A stretch of 64,000 bases of DNA. Origin: Cellulomonas hominis. Its GTDB lineage: Bacteria > Actinomycetota > Actinomycetes > Actinomycetales > Cellulomonadaceae. The notes under the pieces were generated by a model that did no database searches, was not told where the DNA came from, and was given only the letters and a program-made list of their open reading frames with translations. Below are positions 15,107 to 24,035 of this stretch, in pieces; position 1 is the first letter of the stretch; every line of letters starts with the position of its first letter. The stretch covers positions 62,001 through 126,000 of the forward strand of contig NZ_CABEGA010000029.1 in the NCBI RefSeq assembly GCF_901521055.1. Reading direction: 5' to 3'. The translations under genes were made by a program, and so were the position numbers.

Positions 15107-16577
15107 TCATCCCCAGACGAGCGCCTGCGCCGGGTCCGCGAGCACCGCCGCGACGTCCGCCAGCACCAGCGACCCGAGCGCCCCGTCCACCAGGCGGTGG
15201 TCGACGCTGAGCGCGAGCTGCGTGACGTGGCGGATCTTGATCTTGCCCTTGTGCACCCACGGCTGCTCCCGGATGGCGCCGAACGCGAGGATCGCCGCCT
15301 CCCCGGGGTTGAGGATCGGGGTGCCGGTGTCGATGCCGAAGACGCCGACGTTGGTGATCGTGATGGTGCCGTCGGACATGTCCCGCGGGGTGGTCTTGCC
15401 GGCCCGGGCGGTGGACGTGAGGGAGGCGAGGCCCTCCGCGAGCTCGTGCAGGCCGAGGCGGTGCGCGTCCTTGATGTTCGGGACGACGAGGCCGCGCGGG
15501 GTGGCCGCCGCGATGCCCAGGTTCACGTAGTGCTTGTAGACGATCTCCTGGGCGGCGTCGTCCCAGGACGCGTTGACGTCCGGGTGCCGGCGCACGGCCA
15601 TGAGCAGGGCCTTCGCGGCGATGAGCAGCGGCGTGACGCGGACGTCCGCGAACTCGCGGTCCTCGCGCAGGCGGGCGACGAGCTTCATGGTGCGGGTGAC
15701 GTCGACGGTGTGGAACACGGTGACGTGCGGCGCGGTGAACGCGGAGGTGACCATCGCCTCGGCGGTGCGCTTGCGGACCGACTTCACCGGGACGCGCGTC
15801 TGCCGGCCGTCTGGCGACACGGTGCCGGACGCGAGCCACGGCTGGTCGTCACCGGCGTAGGTCGCCAGGGTGCGGGGCTCGGCGCTCGCCTGCTGGGCCA
15901 GCACGTCCTCGCGGGTGACGATGCCGCCGGGGCCGGTGGGCTGCACGGAGTCGAGGTCCACGCCGAGGTCCCGGGCGAGCTTGCGCACCGGAGGCTTCGC
16001 GAGGGCGTGGCCGTTGGCGCGCGGCAGCGGGGGGAGCCGTCACCGGCCGCACCTCCACGGCGCCCGCGGAGGAGTCCGGTCCCGCCGCTCCGGCCACGGG
16101 GTCGCCCTCGGCGGAGGTGAACCGCGCGCGACGCCGGGTCGGTGCGGACGCGGTGCCGTACCCCACGAGCACCGCGCCGCCGGCCTCCTCGTCAGCGGGG
16201 GCGGCGGCACCCGGAGCCCCGGACGGCGCCGCGGCCGCGACGGGGTCCGCGTCCGACGTCGGCCCGGACACCTCGACCTCGGGGCCGGCCCCCACGGCGC
16301 CGGGCGTCCCGCCGGCAGGCGCCTCCCCGGACGGGTCGGTGTCGATCTCGATGATCGGTGTCCCGACCTCGACGGTCTCGCCCTCGGCGACGAGCAGCCG
16401 CGTGACGACCCCGGCGTACGGGCTCGGCAGGTCGACGAGCGACTTCGCGGTCTCGATCTCGACGATCGTCTGGTTGATCGCGACGGTGTCCCCGACGGCG
16501 ACGTGCCAGGCGGCGATCTCGGCCTCGGTCAGGCCCTCGCCGGCGTCGGGGAGGCGGAACTGCTGGTAGGACGGCAC
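15107..16577 (-). pseudogene. bkdC: Branched-chain 2-oxoacid dehydrogenase E2 (acyltransferase), frameshifted
   Basis: Starts at GTG 16577 behind GAGGAG. The lipoyl domain has EIETAKSLVDLPSPY (lipoyl Lys in TAK), then an Ala/Pro linker, the peripheral subunit-binding domain (LAKPPVRKLARDLGVDL), and the catalytic domain with SVDHRLVDGALG. The frame breaks at a run of six C (plus-strand G at 16029-16034): with five, the reading passes smoothly from PVTAPP to GHALAKPPVRK. As written, the protein splits into lipoyl and catalytic halves; the second half could only restart at GTG 15988. A sequencing indel is the simplest cause; a genuine mutation cannot be excluded. Confidence 0.85.
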
Positions 16578-16630
16578 GGGTGCTGCTCCTCGGGTGGTGC
16601 GGGAGGCCGGATGGGGCGGTCGGCGGTGGC

Positions 16631-17620
16631 TCAGTGCGCGAGCACGCGGTCGACGGCGTCCAGGACGCGGTCGAGGCCGGGCAGGTACTCGTGCTCGAGC
16701 TTCGCGACGGGGTACGGGGTGTGGAACCCGCCGACGCGGAGCACCGGCGCCTCCAGGTGGTAGAAGCACTCCTCCGTGACCCGCGCGGCGACCTCGGCCC
16801 CCGTCCCGTACAGGACGGGCGCCTCGTGGACCACGACGCAGCGGCCGGTGCGGCGCACCGACGCGGCGACGGTCGTGATGTCGAGCGGGGAGATCGTGCG
16901 CAGGTCGACGACCTCGACGCTCCGGCCCTCGGCGGCGGCCGCGTCGGCCACCTTCAGCGCGGTGGCGACGGTCGGGCCGTGCGCGACGAGCGTGACGTCG
17001 GTGCCGGGGCGCAGCACGCGCGCGCCGTCCATCGTCGACGGGGCGGTCAGCGCGTCGGCGTCGGTGTCGACGTCGCCCTTGTCCCAGTACCGGCCCTTCG
17101 GCTCGAAGAACAGCACCGGGTCCGGGGAGGCGATGGCCTGCTGGATCATCGTGAACGCGTCCTGCGGGTCCGACGGGCTGACCACGCGGAGCCCGGCGGT
17201 GTGCGCGAACAGCACCTCGGGGGACTCGCTGTGGTGCTCGACCGCGCCGATGCCGCCGCCGAACGGCACCCGGATGACGACCGGGAGGGTGAGGCGGCCG
17301 CGGGAGCGGTAGTGCATCTTCGACAGCTGCGTGGTGATCTGGTCGAACGCCGGGAAGATGAACCCGTCGAACTGGATCTCGCAGACCGGGCGGTAGCCGC
17401 GCAGCGCGAGGCCGATCGCCGTGCCGATGATGCCGGACTCCGCGAGCGGGGTGTCGACCACGCGCTCGGTGCCGAAGTCCTTGGCCAGCCCGTCGGTCAC
17501 GCGGAACACGCCGCCGAGGGGGCCGATGTCCTCCCCCATGAGCAGGACCTTCGGGTCGCGCTCGAGAGCCTTGCGCAGGCCCGTGTTGATCGCCTTGGCG
17601 AACGTCATCCGCTGCGTCAC
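16631..17620 (-). CDS. bkdB: 2-oxoacid dehydrogenase E1 beta subunit
   Basis: A 329-residue transketolase-like subunit. MGEDIG, GGVFRVTDGLAKDFG, the EIQFDGFIFPAFDQI segment and a C-terminal transketolase domain ending in TPYPVAKLEHEYLP are all present. With E1 alpha it decarboxylates a branched-chain 2-oxoacid (or pyruvate) using thiamine diphosphate. GTG 17620 overlaps the E1 alpha stop (GTGA), ensuring equal synthesis. The operon lacks an E3 (lipoamide dehydrogenase) gene, which must be shared from elsewhere. Substrate assignment as branched-chain rests on likeness to the mycobacterial trio. Confidence 0.9.
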   Translation of the reverse strand: MTQRMTFAKAINTGLRKALERDPKVLLMGEDIGPLGGVFRVTDGLAKDFGTERVVDTPLAESGIIGTAIGLALRGYRPVCEIQFDGFIFPAFDQITTQLSKMHYRSRGRLTLPVVIRVPFGGGIGAVEHHSESPEVLFAHTAGLRVVSPSDPQDAFTMIQQAIASPDPVLFFEPKGRYWDKGDVDTDADALTAPSTMDGARVLRPGTDVTLVAHGPTVATALKVADAAAAEGRSVEVVDLRTISPLDITTVAASVRRTGRCVVVHEAPVLYGTGAEVAARVTEECFYHLEAPVLRVGGFHTPYPVAKLEHEYLPGLDRVLDAVDRVLAH

Positions 17621-18744
17621 CGGTGGTCACCTCCCGAGAACGAGGCCTCGTACTGCTCGAACCAGGCACGCTCGGCGTCCACCACGGCGTGGGGGGTCGC
17701 GTACACGTGCTCGAACATCGTGCTGGTCTCCGGCCGGCCGAGCGCGCGGGTCGTGGTGCGGATCCGCTCGCCCAGGGCGTCGGCCTCCGCGGCCAGCTCG
17801 GCTCGGAAGGCGTCGGACAGCTCGCCCGTGGCGACGAGGTGCGCCTCGAGCCGGTCGATCGGGTCCCGCTGGCGCCAGTAGTCCTCCTCGGCGGAGGACC
17901 GGTACCGCGACGGGTCGTCGGACGTGGTGTGCGCGCCCATCCGGTACGTGAACGCCTCGACGAGGGTCGGGCCGCCGCCGGACCGGGCGCGCTCCAGCGC
18001 CTCCGCGGTGACGGCGTAGCAGGCCAGGACGTCGTTGCCGTCGACGCGGACGCTCGGCACGCCGAAGCCCGGGCCCCGGGCGGCGAGCGGCACGCGCGCC
18101 TGCTTGGTGGTCGGCTCGGAGATCGCCCACTGGTTGTTCTGCAGGAACAGCACGAGCGGCGCGTTGTTCACCGCCGCGAAGACGAGCGCCTCGCTGACGT
18201 CGCCCTGCGAGGTCGCGCCGTCGCCGAAGTAGGTGACGACGGCGGTGTCCCGCTCGGGATCGCCGGTGCCGACCGCGCCGTCACGCTGGACGCCCATGGC
18301 GTACCCGGTCGCGTGCAGCGTGTGCGAGCCGATCACCAGGGTGTACAGGTGGAAGTTGAACTCCTCGGTGTCCCAGCCGCCGTGGTCGACGCCCCGGAAC
18401 AGCCGCAGGACCTGCGTGAGGTCCAGGCCGCGGGTGTGCGCGACGCCGTGCTCGCGGTAGGAGGGGAACACGTAGTCCTGCGGGGCGAGCGCGCGGCCGG
18501 AGCCGATCTGCGCGGCCTCCTGGCCGAGCGACTGCGCCCAGAGGCCGAGCTCGCCCTGCCGCTGCAGCGCGGTGGCCTCGGTGTCGAACCGCCGGACCAG
18601 CACCATGTCGCGGTACAGACCGCGCAGGGCCTCCGCGTCGAGGTGCGCGACCCGGTGCGCGTAGTCGGGGTGGTCCACACGCTCGCCCGTGGGCGTCAGC
18701 AGCTGGACCAGGCCGTCGTCGGTGAGCGGACCGCTGGGGCTCAC
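17617..18744 (-). CDS. bkdA: 2-oxoacid dehydrogenase E1 alpha subunit
   Basis: A 375-residue thiamine diphosphate enzyme. YREHGVAHTRG, the cofactor motif GDGATSQGDVSEAL ending in NNQWAIS, and the phosphorylation-loop region YRMGAHTTSDDPSRYR are clear. GTG 18744 has GAAGGAG eight bases upstream, and the longer frame to 18882 runs into the operator region. First gene of the E1alpha-E1beta-E2 operon. Two tandem palindromes 52 to 82 bases upstream suggest control by a TetR-type regulator. Could alternatively act on pyruvate. Confidence 0.9.
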   Translation of the reverse strand: MSPSGPLTDDGLVQLLTPTGERVDHPDYAHRVAHLDAEALRGLYRDMVLVRRFDTEATALQRQGELGLWAQSLGQEAAQIGSGRALAPQDYVFPSYREHGVAHTRGLDLTQVLRLFRGVDHGGWDTEEFNFHLYTLVIGSHTLHATGYAMGVQRDGAVGTGDPERDTAVVTYFGDGATSQGDVSEALVFAAVNNAPLVLFLQNNQWAISEPTTKQARVPLAARGPGFGVPSVRVDGNDVLACYAVTAEALERARSGGGPTLVEAFTYRMGAHTTSDDPSRYRSSAEEDYWRQRDPIDRLEAHLVATGELSDAFRAELAAEADALGERIRTTTRALGRPETSTMFEHVYATPHAVVDAERAWFEQYEASFSGGDHR

Positions 18745-18795
18745 GCGGTACTCCTTCGCCTGGGGGGCGCCCTCGGGGACCGGGGGCCTGTCTAA

Positions 18796-18826
18796 CCTAC
18801 GCCAGCGTAGGCTACGCAACCGTAGG
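18796..18826. promoter_or_regulatory. Double palindromic operator upstream of the bkd operon
   Basis: CCTACG-CCAG-CGTAGG (18796-18811) is followed directly by a second copy, GCTACG-CAAC-CGTAGG (18811-18826, inner five pairs perfect). Such paired 6-4-6 palindromes are typical TetR-family sites. It lies 52-82 bases before the E1 alpha start, where a promoter would be. Confidence 0.65.
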
Positions 18827-18899
18827 TCCACGGTCCCGGGCCCCGTCAAGACGGGACCGCCCCCGTTGTGGGGTCCCGACAACCCCCGCCGCCCGCGCC

Positions 18900-19346
18900 T
18901 CAGCGCTGGGGCAGGCGCACGACCTCGACGAAGAACTCGTCGATCTGGCGGACGACCTCGATGAACCGGTCGAAGTCGACGGGCTTGGTCACGTAGGCGT
19001 TCGCGTGCAGGGAGTACGACCGCACGACGTCCTCCTCCGCCTCCGACGTGGTCAGCACGACGACCGGGATGCTGCGCAGCGCCTCGTCGTTCTTCATCGC
19101 CTCCAGGACCTCGCGCCCGTCCATCCGCGGCAGGTTGAGGTCGAGCAGGACCAGGTCCGGGGTGGGGGCGTCGGCGTGCTCGCCCTCCTTGCGCAGGAAC
19201 GCCAGCGCGCTGACGCCGTCGGACACGACCTGCAGGCGGTTGGCGACCTTGTTGTCCTCGAACGCCTCACGCGTCATGAGGACGTCACCCGGGTCGTCCT
19301 CGACGAGCAGGACGTCGATGACCTTGCCGGTGCGTGCCACGTTCAC
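18900..19346 (-). CDS. Single-domain response regulator (Rcp1-like)
   Basis: A 148-residue stand-alone receiver. Acidic pocket in LLVEDDPGD, phosphoacceptor Asp in [13 protein letters not shown], switch Thr in [11 protein letters not shown], and Lys in [12 protein letters not shown]. No output domain, so it relays phosphate or binds a partner. GTG 19346 overlaps the kinase stop. The closest type is the phytochrome-associated Rcp1 receiver, usually paired with HisKA-type kinases that have poor transmembrane sensing of their own. Confidence 0.9.
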   Translation of the reverse strand: MNVARTGKVIDVLLVEDDPGDVLMTREAFEDNKVANRLQVVSDGVSALAFLRKEGEHADAPTPDLVLLDLNLPRMDGREVLEAMKNDEALRSIPVVVLTTSEAEEDVVRSYSLHANAYVTKPVDFDRFIEVVRQIDEFFVEVVRLPQR

Positions 19347-20971
19347 TCCGATTCCTGGGCGGCCTGCGCCGCCACGGGGACCTCGGCGGGGACCGCGGCC
19401 GGCAGCGTCCAGCGGATGCTGGTGCCGGGCCCGTCGGTCTCCCCGAGCCAGATGCGACCGCCGTGGTACTCGACGATCTTCTTGCACAGGGCCAGGCCGA
19501 TGCCCGTCCCCTCGTACACGTCCTTGGGGTGCAGCCGCTGGAAGATCACGAAGACCCGCTCGGCGTACTGCTGGTCGATCCCGATGCCGTTGTCGCGGCA
19601 CTCGAGCTCCCAGGAGTCTCCCACCTGCGACGCCGTGATCCGGACGGTCGGGACGCGCTCGGGGTCGCGGAACTTGATCGCGTTGCCGACCAGGTTCTGC
19701 AGGAGCTGCACGAGCAGCGCGCGCTCCCCCCGCACGACCGGCAGGGGGTCGTGGGTGACGACGGCGCCGGACTCCTCGACCAGGTGCTCCAGGTTGTCGA
19801 GCGCGCCCGCGAGCGCGTCCTCCAGGGGCACGTCGGCGAGCTCCCCGCCGATCCGGCCCACCCGCGAGAAGCCGAGCAGGTCCTGGATGAGCTGCTGCAT
19901 CCGCTTCGCCCCGTCCACCGCGAAGGCGATGTACTGGTCGGCGCGCTCGTCCATCTGGCCGCCGTACCGCTTCTGCAGCAGCTGCGTGAACGACGCGACC
20001 TTCCGCAGCGGCTCCTGCAGGTCGTGCGACGCGACGTACGCGAACTGCTCCAGGTCCCGGTTCGACCGGCGCAGCTCCTCGGCCTGCTCGGTGAGGCGGT
20101 CGTGCGCCTCGGCGATCTCGGCGCGCGACCGCTCGACCTCCTGCACCTGGACCACCAGACCCAGGCGCATCCGCTCGACGTCCGCGGCCAGACCCGCGAT
20201 CTCGCCGGGCCCGGTGGACGTGACGGGGTGGTGCAGGTCCCCCTCGCTCACCGCGCGCGCGTCGGCGGCCAGGGCGTCCAGCGGCTCGGTGATCCAGGAC
20301 CGCAGCGTCCGCCACAGCACCGCGCCGGCGACGAGGCCGGCGATCACGAGCGCGACCAGGGAGCCGATGACGATCCGGGTCCACGCCGCGAGGTCCGAGG
20401 CGGCCTCGTCGCGCCGGTCGCGCAGCACGTCGAGGTAGTCCTCGACCGCCGCCCGCGTCCGGTCGAACAGGACCCGGCCCTGCTCGATCTCCTCCGGGGT
20501 GACCGCCGCGGGACCGCCCTCGGCGACCGCGGCGATGGTCGGCCGGGCCCACTCGACGTCCCACCGCTCCGCGGCCTCGACCGCCACGGCGGCGGCGTCC
20601 TGGACCCCCGGGTCCGAGGCGGCCGCGGACCGCGTGACGGCGGCCAGCGACGACGTCGAGTCCATTGCGCGCTCGTACGGCTCGAGCGTGCCCTCGAACC
20701 CCGTGAGGGCGTAGCCGCGCACGGCCGTCTCGGCGTCGACCAGGCGGGTGTACGAGGTCTCGCCCTCGGTGATCGCCGTGAAGTACCGGTCCGTGACGGC
20801 CTCCTGGGCGTCGAGCATCCGCCACAGCGCGATGCCCGAGCCCACGAACACCAGGCCCAGGACGACCCCCGCGGCGACGAGCGCGAGCCCGAGGCGGCGG
20901 TGCAGCGTGACACCGGCGCGCGCGGGGGCGGGCCTCGTGGCGGTGGGCGCCCCGGGCAGGGTCGCGGTCAC
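19343..20971 (-). CDS. Sensor histidine kinase with CHASE3-like sensor and HAMP
   Basis: A 542-residue membrane kinase. Helix 1 about 28-50, an extracellular helical CHASE3-like region to about 205 ([15 protein letters not shown] is characteristic), helix 2, then HAMP. The phosphoacceptor His is in [13 protein letters not shown]; the N box reads LVGNAIKF, and G boxes include RDNGIGID and [11 protein letters not shown]. The start GTG 20971 overlaps the phosphatase gene and the stop overlaps the receiver gene, giving one tightly coupled unit. Confidence 0.9.
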   Translation of the reverse strand: MTATLPGAPTATRPAPARAGVTLHRRLGLALVAAGVVLGLVFVGSGIALWRMLDAQEAVTDRYFTAITEGETSYTRLVDAETAVRGYALTGFEGTLEPYERAMDSTSSLAAVTRSAAASDPGVQDAAAVAVEAAERWDVEWARPTIAAVAEGGPAAVTPEEIEQGRVLFDRTRAAVEDYLDVLRDRRDEAASDLAAWTRIVIGSLVALVIAGLVAGAVLWRTLRSWITEPLDALAADARAVSEGDLHHPVTSTGPGEIAGLAADVERMRLGLVVQVQEVERSRAEIAEAHDRLTEQAEELRRSNRDLEQFAYVASHDLQEPLRKVASFTQLLQKRYGGQMDERADQYIAFAVDGAKRMQQLIQDLLGFSRVGRIGGELADVPLEDALAGALDNLEHLVEESGAVVTHDPLPVVRGERALLVQLLQNLVGNAIKFRDPERVPTVRITASQVGDSWELECRDNGIGIDQQYAERVFVIFQRLHPKDVYEGTGIGLALCKKIVEYHGGRIWLGETDGPGTSIRWTLPAAVPAEVPVAAQAAQESE

Positions 20972-22200
20972 CGGGCGTCCCCGTCCCAGCCGAGCACGAC
21001 GAGCGCGGTGTCGTCGACGAGCTCGCCGCCGTGCCGCCGCCGGACCTCGTGCAGCACCTCGTCCACCACGCCGGCGGGCACCGTGCCGAGCGCGTCGTCC
21101 ACCAGGGCCAGCAGCCCCTCCTTGCCGATCCGCTCCTGCGTCCCACCGACGGTCGCCTCCAGCACCCCGTCGGTGTACATCATCAGGCGCCACCGGGACC
21201 CGAGCTCCAGGCGCCGGGGCTCCCACGTGCCGTCGACCGGGATGCCGAGCGCGCGCCCGCGCAGCTCCGTCGGCAGCAGCACGGACGGGCGCCCCGCGGC
21301 CGGGTCGCCGAGCAGGAACGGCACGGGGTGCCCGGCCAGGTACAGGTCCGCGGCCGTGCGGTCGGCCGACACCTCGATCATCGACATCGTCGTGAAGACC
21401 TCGTCGCGCGCCCGCTCGGACGCCAGCACCCGCTCCAGCAGCGGCAGCAGGTCCGCCGTGGGGGTGTCGGCCAGCACGAGCGTCCGCCACGCCGTGCGCA
21501 GCACCGCCCCGAGCGCGGCCTCGTCCGGGCCGTGCCCGCACACGTCGCCGACCACGGCCAGGACGCTGCCGTCGGGGCGCTCGACCACGTCGTAGAAGTC
21601 GCCGCCGAGCACGCCGTCGCGGCCGGCGCGGTAGCCGACCAGCACCTCGAGGCGGTCGTCGCGCACGGACGGGCGGGGCAGCAGCGCGCTCTCGAACCGC
21701 ACCGTCTCCTCCGCGCGGACCATCGAGCGGTACAGCGCCCGGTCCGCGGCCTGGAGCCGGCGGCGCTGGACGGCGTACCGCACGGACCGCCCGAGCAGCT
21801 CGCCGTCGACCTCGCCCTTGACGAGGTAGTCCTGGGCGCCCGCGGTGACGGCCTGCAGGCCGGTCTCGGTGTCGGTGCGGCCGGTGAGGACGACGACCGC
21901 GGGGGCGCCGGCGGCCAGGAGCCGCTCCAGGGCGCCGAGGCCGACGGAGTCCGGCAGCCCCAGGTCGAGCAGCACGCAGTCGACGTCGAGGCGGGGCGTG
22001 GCCTCGTCCAGCGTGCGGGCGCGCTCCAGGCGGACGTCGAGCCCGGCGTCCGCCAGGTGCTCCTCCACGAGGAGCGCGTCGCCGTCGTCGTCCTCGACGA
22101 GCAGGATGGCGATAGGTCCGTCGTCGGTGAGGCCGATGGGGTCGCCGGAGCGGGCGGTCCAGGACGGGGCGTGCCCGTCCGGGGTCGTGCTCTGCGTCAC
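20968..22200 (-). CDS. Receiver-PP2C (SpoIIE/RsbU-type) phosphatase
   Basis: A 410-residue fusion. A receiver domain (about 28-145) with VEDDDGD, phospho-Asp in [11 protein letters not shown] and Lys in [10 protein letters not shown] is joined through a helical linker to a PP2C-type phosphatase domain with [28 protein letters not shown] and DDTALVVLG metal-site residues. It probably removes phosphate from an anti-sigma antagonist once its receiver is phosphorylated. GTG 22200 follows AGAGG; it is first of the three-gene phosphorelay. An RsbW-like kinase lies far away at 60654. Confidence 0.9.
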   Translation of the reverse strand: MTQSTTPDGHAPSWTARSGDPIGLTDDGPIAILLVEDDDGDALLVEEHLADAGLDVRLERARTLDEATPRLDVDCVLLDLGLPDSVGLGALERLLAAGAPAVVVLTGRTDTETGLQAVTAGAQDYLVKGEVDGELLGRSVRYAVQRRRLQAADRALYRSMVRAEETVRFESALLPRPSVRDDRLEVLVGYRAGRDGVLGGDFYDVVERPDGSVLAVVGDVCGHGPDEAALGAVLRTAWRTLVLADTPTADLLPLLERVLASERARDEVFTTMSMIEVSADRTAADLYLAGHPVPFLLGDPAAGRPSVLLPTELRGRALGIPVDGTWEPRRLELGSRWRLMMYTDGVLEATVGGTQERIGKEGLLALVDDALGTVPAGVVDEVLHEVRRRHGGELVDDTALVVLGWDGDAR

Positions 22201-22308
22201 CCGTCCACCTCTCTGCGCTGCCCGCAGCATAGGCGCCGGGCGCCCGCGGGCGGGCAATTCGGACCGGCATCCCGGGCGCCGTCGGCAGGCCCGGGGGTGC
22301 CCGGGGCG

Positions 22309-23373
22309 TCAGCGACGGAAGTCGCGCGCCACCTCGAGGACGACGTCCGTGGCCTCCGGCTCGCCGACGCTGATCCGCACGCCGTCCCCGCCGAACGGCC
22401 GGACGAGCACGCCGGCCCGGGAGGCCTCCTGGGCGAACCTCGCGGCGTCGTCGCGCAGGTCGAGCCACACGAAGTTCGCCTGGCTGTCCGGCACCTCCCA
22501 GCCGTGCGCGCGCAGCCCCGCGAGCATGCGGGTGCGCTCGCGGACGATGCCGTCGACCCGCGCGAGCAGCTCGTCGGTCGCCCGCAGCGACGCCACGCCC
22601 GCGAGCTGGGCGAGGTGCGACACCCCGAACGGCGTCGACGCGGACCGGATGCCCGCGGCGAGCCGCTCGTCCGCGACCGCGAAGCCCACCCGCAGGCCCG
22701 CGAGCCCGTACGCCTTGGAGAACGTCCGCAGGAGCACCACGTTCTTGTGCGCCGCGAGCACCGCGAGCCCGTCCGGCGCCTCGGGGTCGCGCACGAACTC
22801 GACGTACGCCTCGTCGAGCACGACCAGCACGTCGCGCGGGACCGCGGCGAGGAACGCGTCGAGCTCGTCGGCGTGCACCGCCGGGCCGGTCGGGTTGTTC
22901 GGGGTGCAGACCAGGACCACGCGGGTGCGGTCGGTCACCGCGGCGGCCATCGCCGGGAGGTCCAGCCGGCCGTCCGCGCCGACCGGTACGGGCACGCCGA
23001 CGGCCCCGGCCAGCGTCACCGCGATCGGGTACGCCTCGAACGAGCGCCACGGGTGGACCACCTGGTCCCCCGCATCGCAGAACGCCGCCAGCACGTGGCC
23101 GAGGACCGCGACCGAGCCGCAACCCGCCACGACCTGCCCCGGCCGCACCCCGAGGTGGTCCGCGACCGCCTCGGTCAGCTCCGTGGCGTACATGTCGGGG
23201 TAGCGGTTCACGTCCACCGCGCCGTCCGCGATCGCCGCGACGACCGACGGCAGCGGGGGGTACGGGTTCTCGTTCGAGGACAGCTTGAACGCCGCCGCCC
23301 CGACGGGCACCCGGGCACCCGGGACGTACGGCGGCAGGCTCGCGAGGGCGGGGCGCAGGGGGACGTGCTTCAC
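22309..23373 (-). CDS. pat: Aromatic amino acid / histidinol-phosphate aminotransferase
   Basis: A 354-residue fold-type I PLP enzyme. LRPALASLPPYVPG, KLSSNENPYPPLPSV, NRYPDMY, VVLVCTPNNPTGP, and the Schiff-base Lys in TFSKAYGLAGLRVGF fit the actinobacterial Pat group rather than the canonical HisC, for example the mycobacterial protein with the same VPGxxVPGA and FGWRSFE pattern (here HPWRSFEAYP). It transaminates aromatic 2-oxoacids, possibly histidinol phosphate too. Its own transcription unit. Confidence 0.85.
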   Translation of the reverse strand: MKHVPLRPALASLPPYVPGARVPVGAAAFKLSSNENPYPPLPSVVAAIADGAVDVNRYPDMYATELTEAVADHLGVRPGQVVAGCGSVAVLGHVLAAFCDAGDQVVHPWRSFEAYPIAVTLAGAVGVPVPVGADGRLDLPAMAAAVTDRTRVVLVCTPNNPTGPAVHADELDAFLAAVPRDVLVVLDEAYVEFVRDPEAPDGLAVLAAHKNVVLLRTFSKAYGLAGLRVGFAVADERLAAGIRSASTPFGVSHLAQLAGVASLRATDELLARVDGIVRERTRMLAGLRAHGWEVPDSQANFVWLDLRDDAARFAQEASRAGVLVRPFGGDGVRISVGEPEATDVVLEVARDFRR

Positions 23374-23495
23374 GCCGCCAGGATGCCACCGTGCGCGCCG
23401 CCGCCGGCACGGGCGGCCACCCCTCGGGCACGACGCGACCGCGGCGTCCCGCCGACGGGCTGCCGCGAGGAGGGCCTCGATGGCAGGATCGGCGC

Positions 23496-23879
23496 ATGAG
23501 CTTCGTGCTGCGGGTCCTGATCAGCGGTGTCGCCCTGTGGCTGGCCGAGGTGCTGCTCTCGGGCATCACGATCGTCGGCGCCGACACGACGTGGGGCAGG
23601 ATCGGGGTCATCCTGGCGGTCGCCCTGGTGTTCGGGATCGTGAACGCGGTCGTCAAGCCGATCGTGAACGTGCTGTCGATCCCGCTCTACATCCTCACGC
23701 TCGGCCTGTTCACGCTGGTGGTCAACGCGCTGATGCTCATGCTGACGGCCTGGATCACCGAGCAGACGTCGTGGGGCCTGCGGATCGACGACTTCGGCGA
23801 CGCCTTCCTCGGCGCGCTCATCGTGTCCGTCGTGTCCTTCGGCCTGAGCGTCGCGATCCCGCGCAGCCGCGAGAGCTGA
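23496..23879 (+). CDS. Phage-holin-like family IV membrane protein
   Basis: A 127-residue protein with four hydrophobic helices (FVLRVLISGVALWLAEVLL, GVILAVALVFGIVNAVVKP, YILTLGLFTLVVNALMLML, and a last helix) and the NAVVKPIVNVLSIPLYILTLG motif of the PF04020 family. These are chromosomal proteins despite the holin name, and the function is unknown. ATG 23496 is chosen because the protein begins with the first helix; there is no strong ribosome site. Confidence 0.85.
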   Translation: MSFVLRVLISGVALWLAEVLLSGITIVGADTTWGRIGVILAVALVFGIVNAVVKPIVNVLSIPLYILTLGLFTLVVNALMLMLTAWITEQTSWGLRIDDFGDAFLGALIVSVVSFGLSVAIPRSRES

Positions 23880-23941
23880 CGACTTCCGCCGCGTCGCCGC
23901 AGGTCGCGGCGGCGCGGTCACCCGACCGGGGTAACGCCCTC

Positions 23942-23970
23942 TTGCCGACCCCGGGAAGCCCTCCTACGGT
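23942..23970 (+). promoter_or_regulatory. Sigma-70-like promoter of the secreted-protein pair
   Basis: -35 TTGCCG (23942-23947), 17-base spacer, -10 TACGGT (23965-23970). Start of transcription would be near 23977, leaving a leader of about 60 bases before ATG 24036. Confidence 0.55.
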
Positions 23971-24035
23971 CGATGTGACCGGGGCCACACCGAGGTGGTG
24001 CGGGCCCACGGCGTGAGCCATCAGGGGGAGCCACC

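Noticed and set aside
19343..23656. A 1437-residue open frame covering the kinase, phosphatase and part of the aminotransferase region
   Set aside because: Only its last 542 residues are a real protein; the rest is the Arg/Gly/Ala-rich antiframe typical of very high GC DNA and overlaps well-supported genes.
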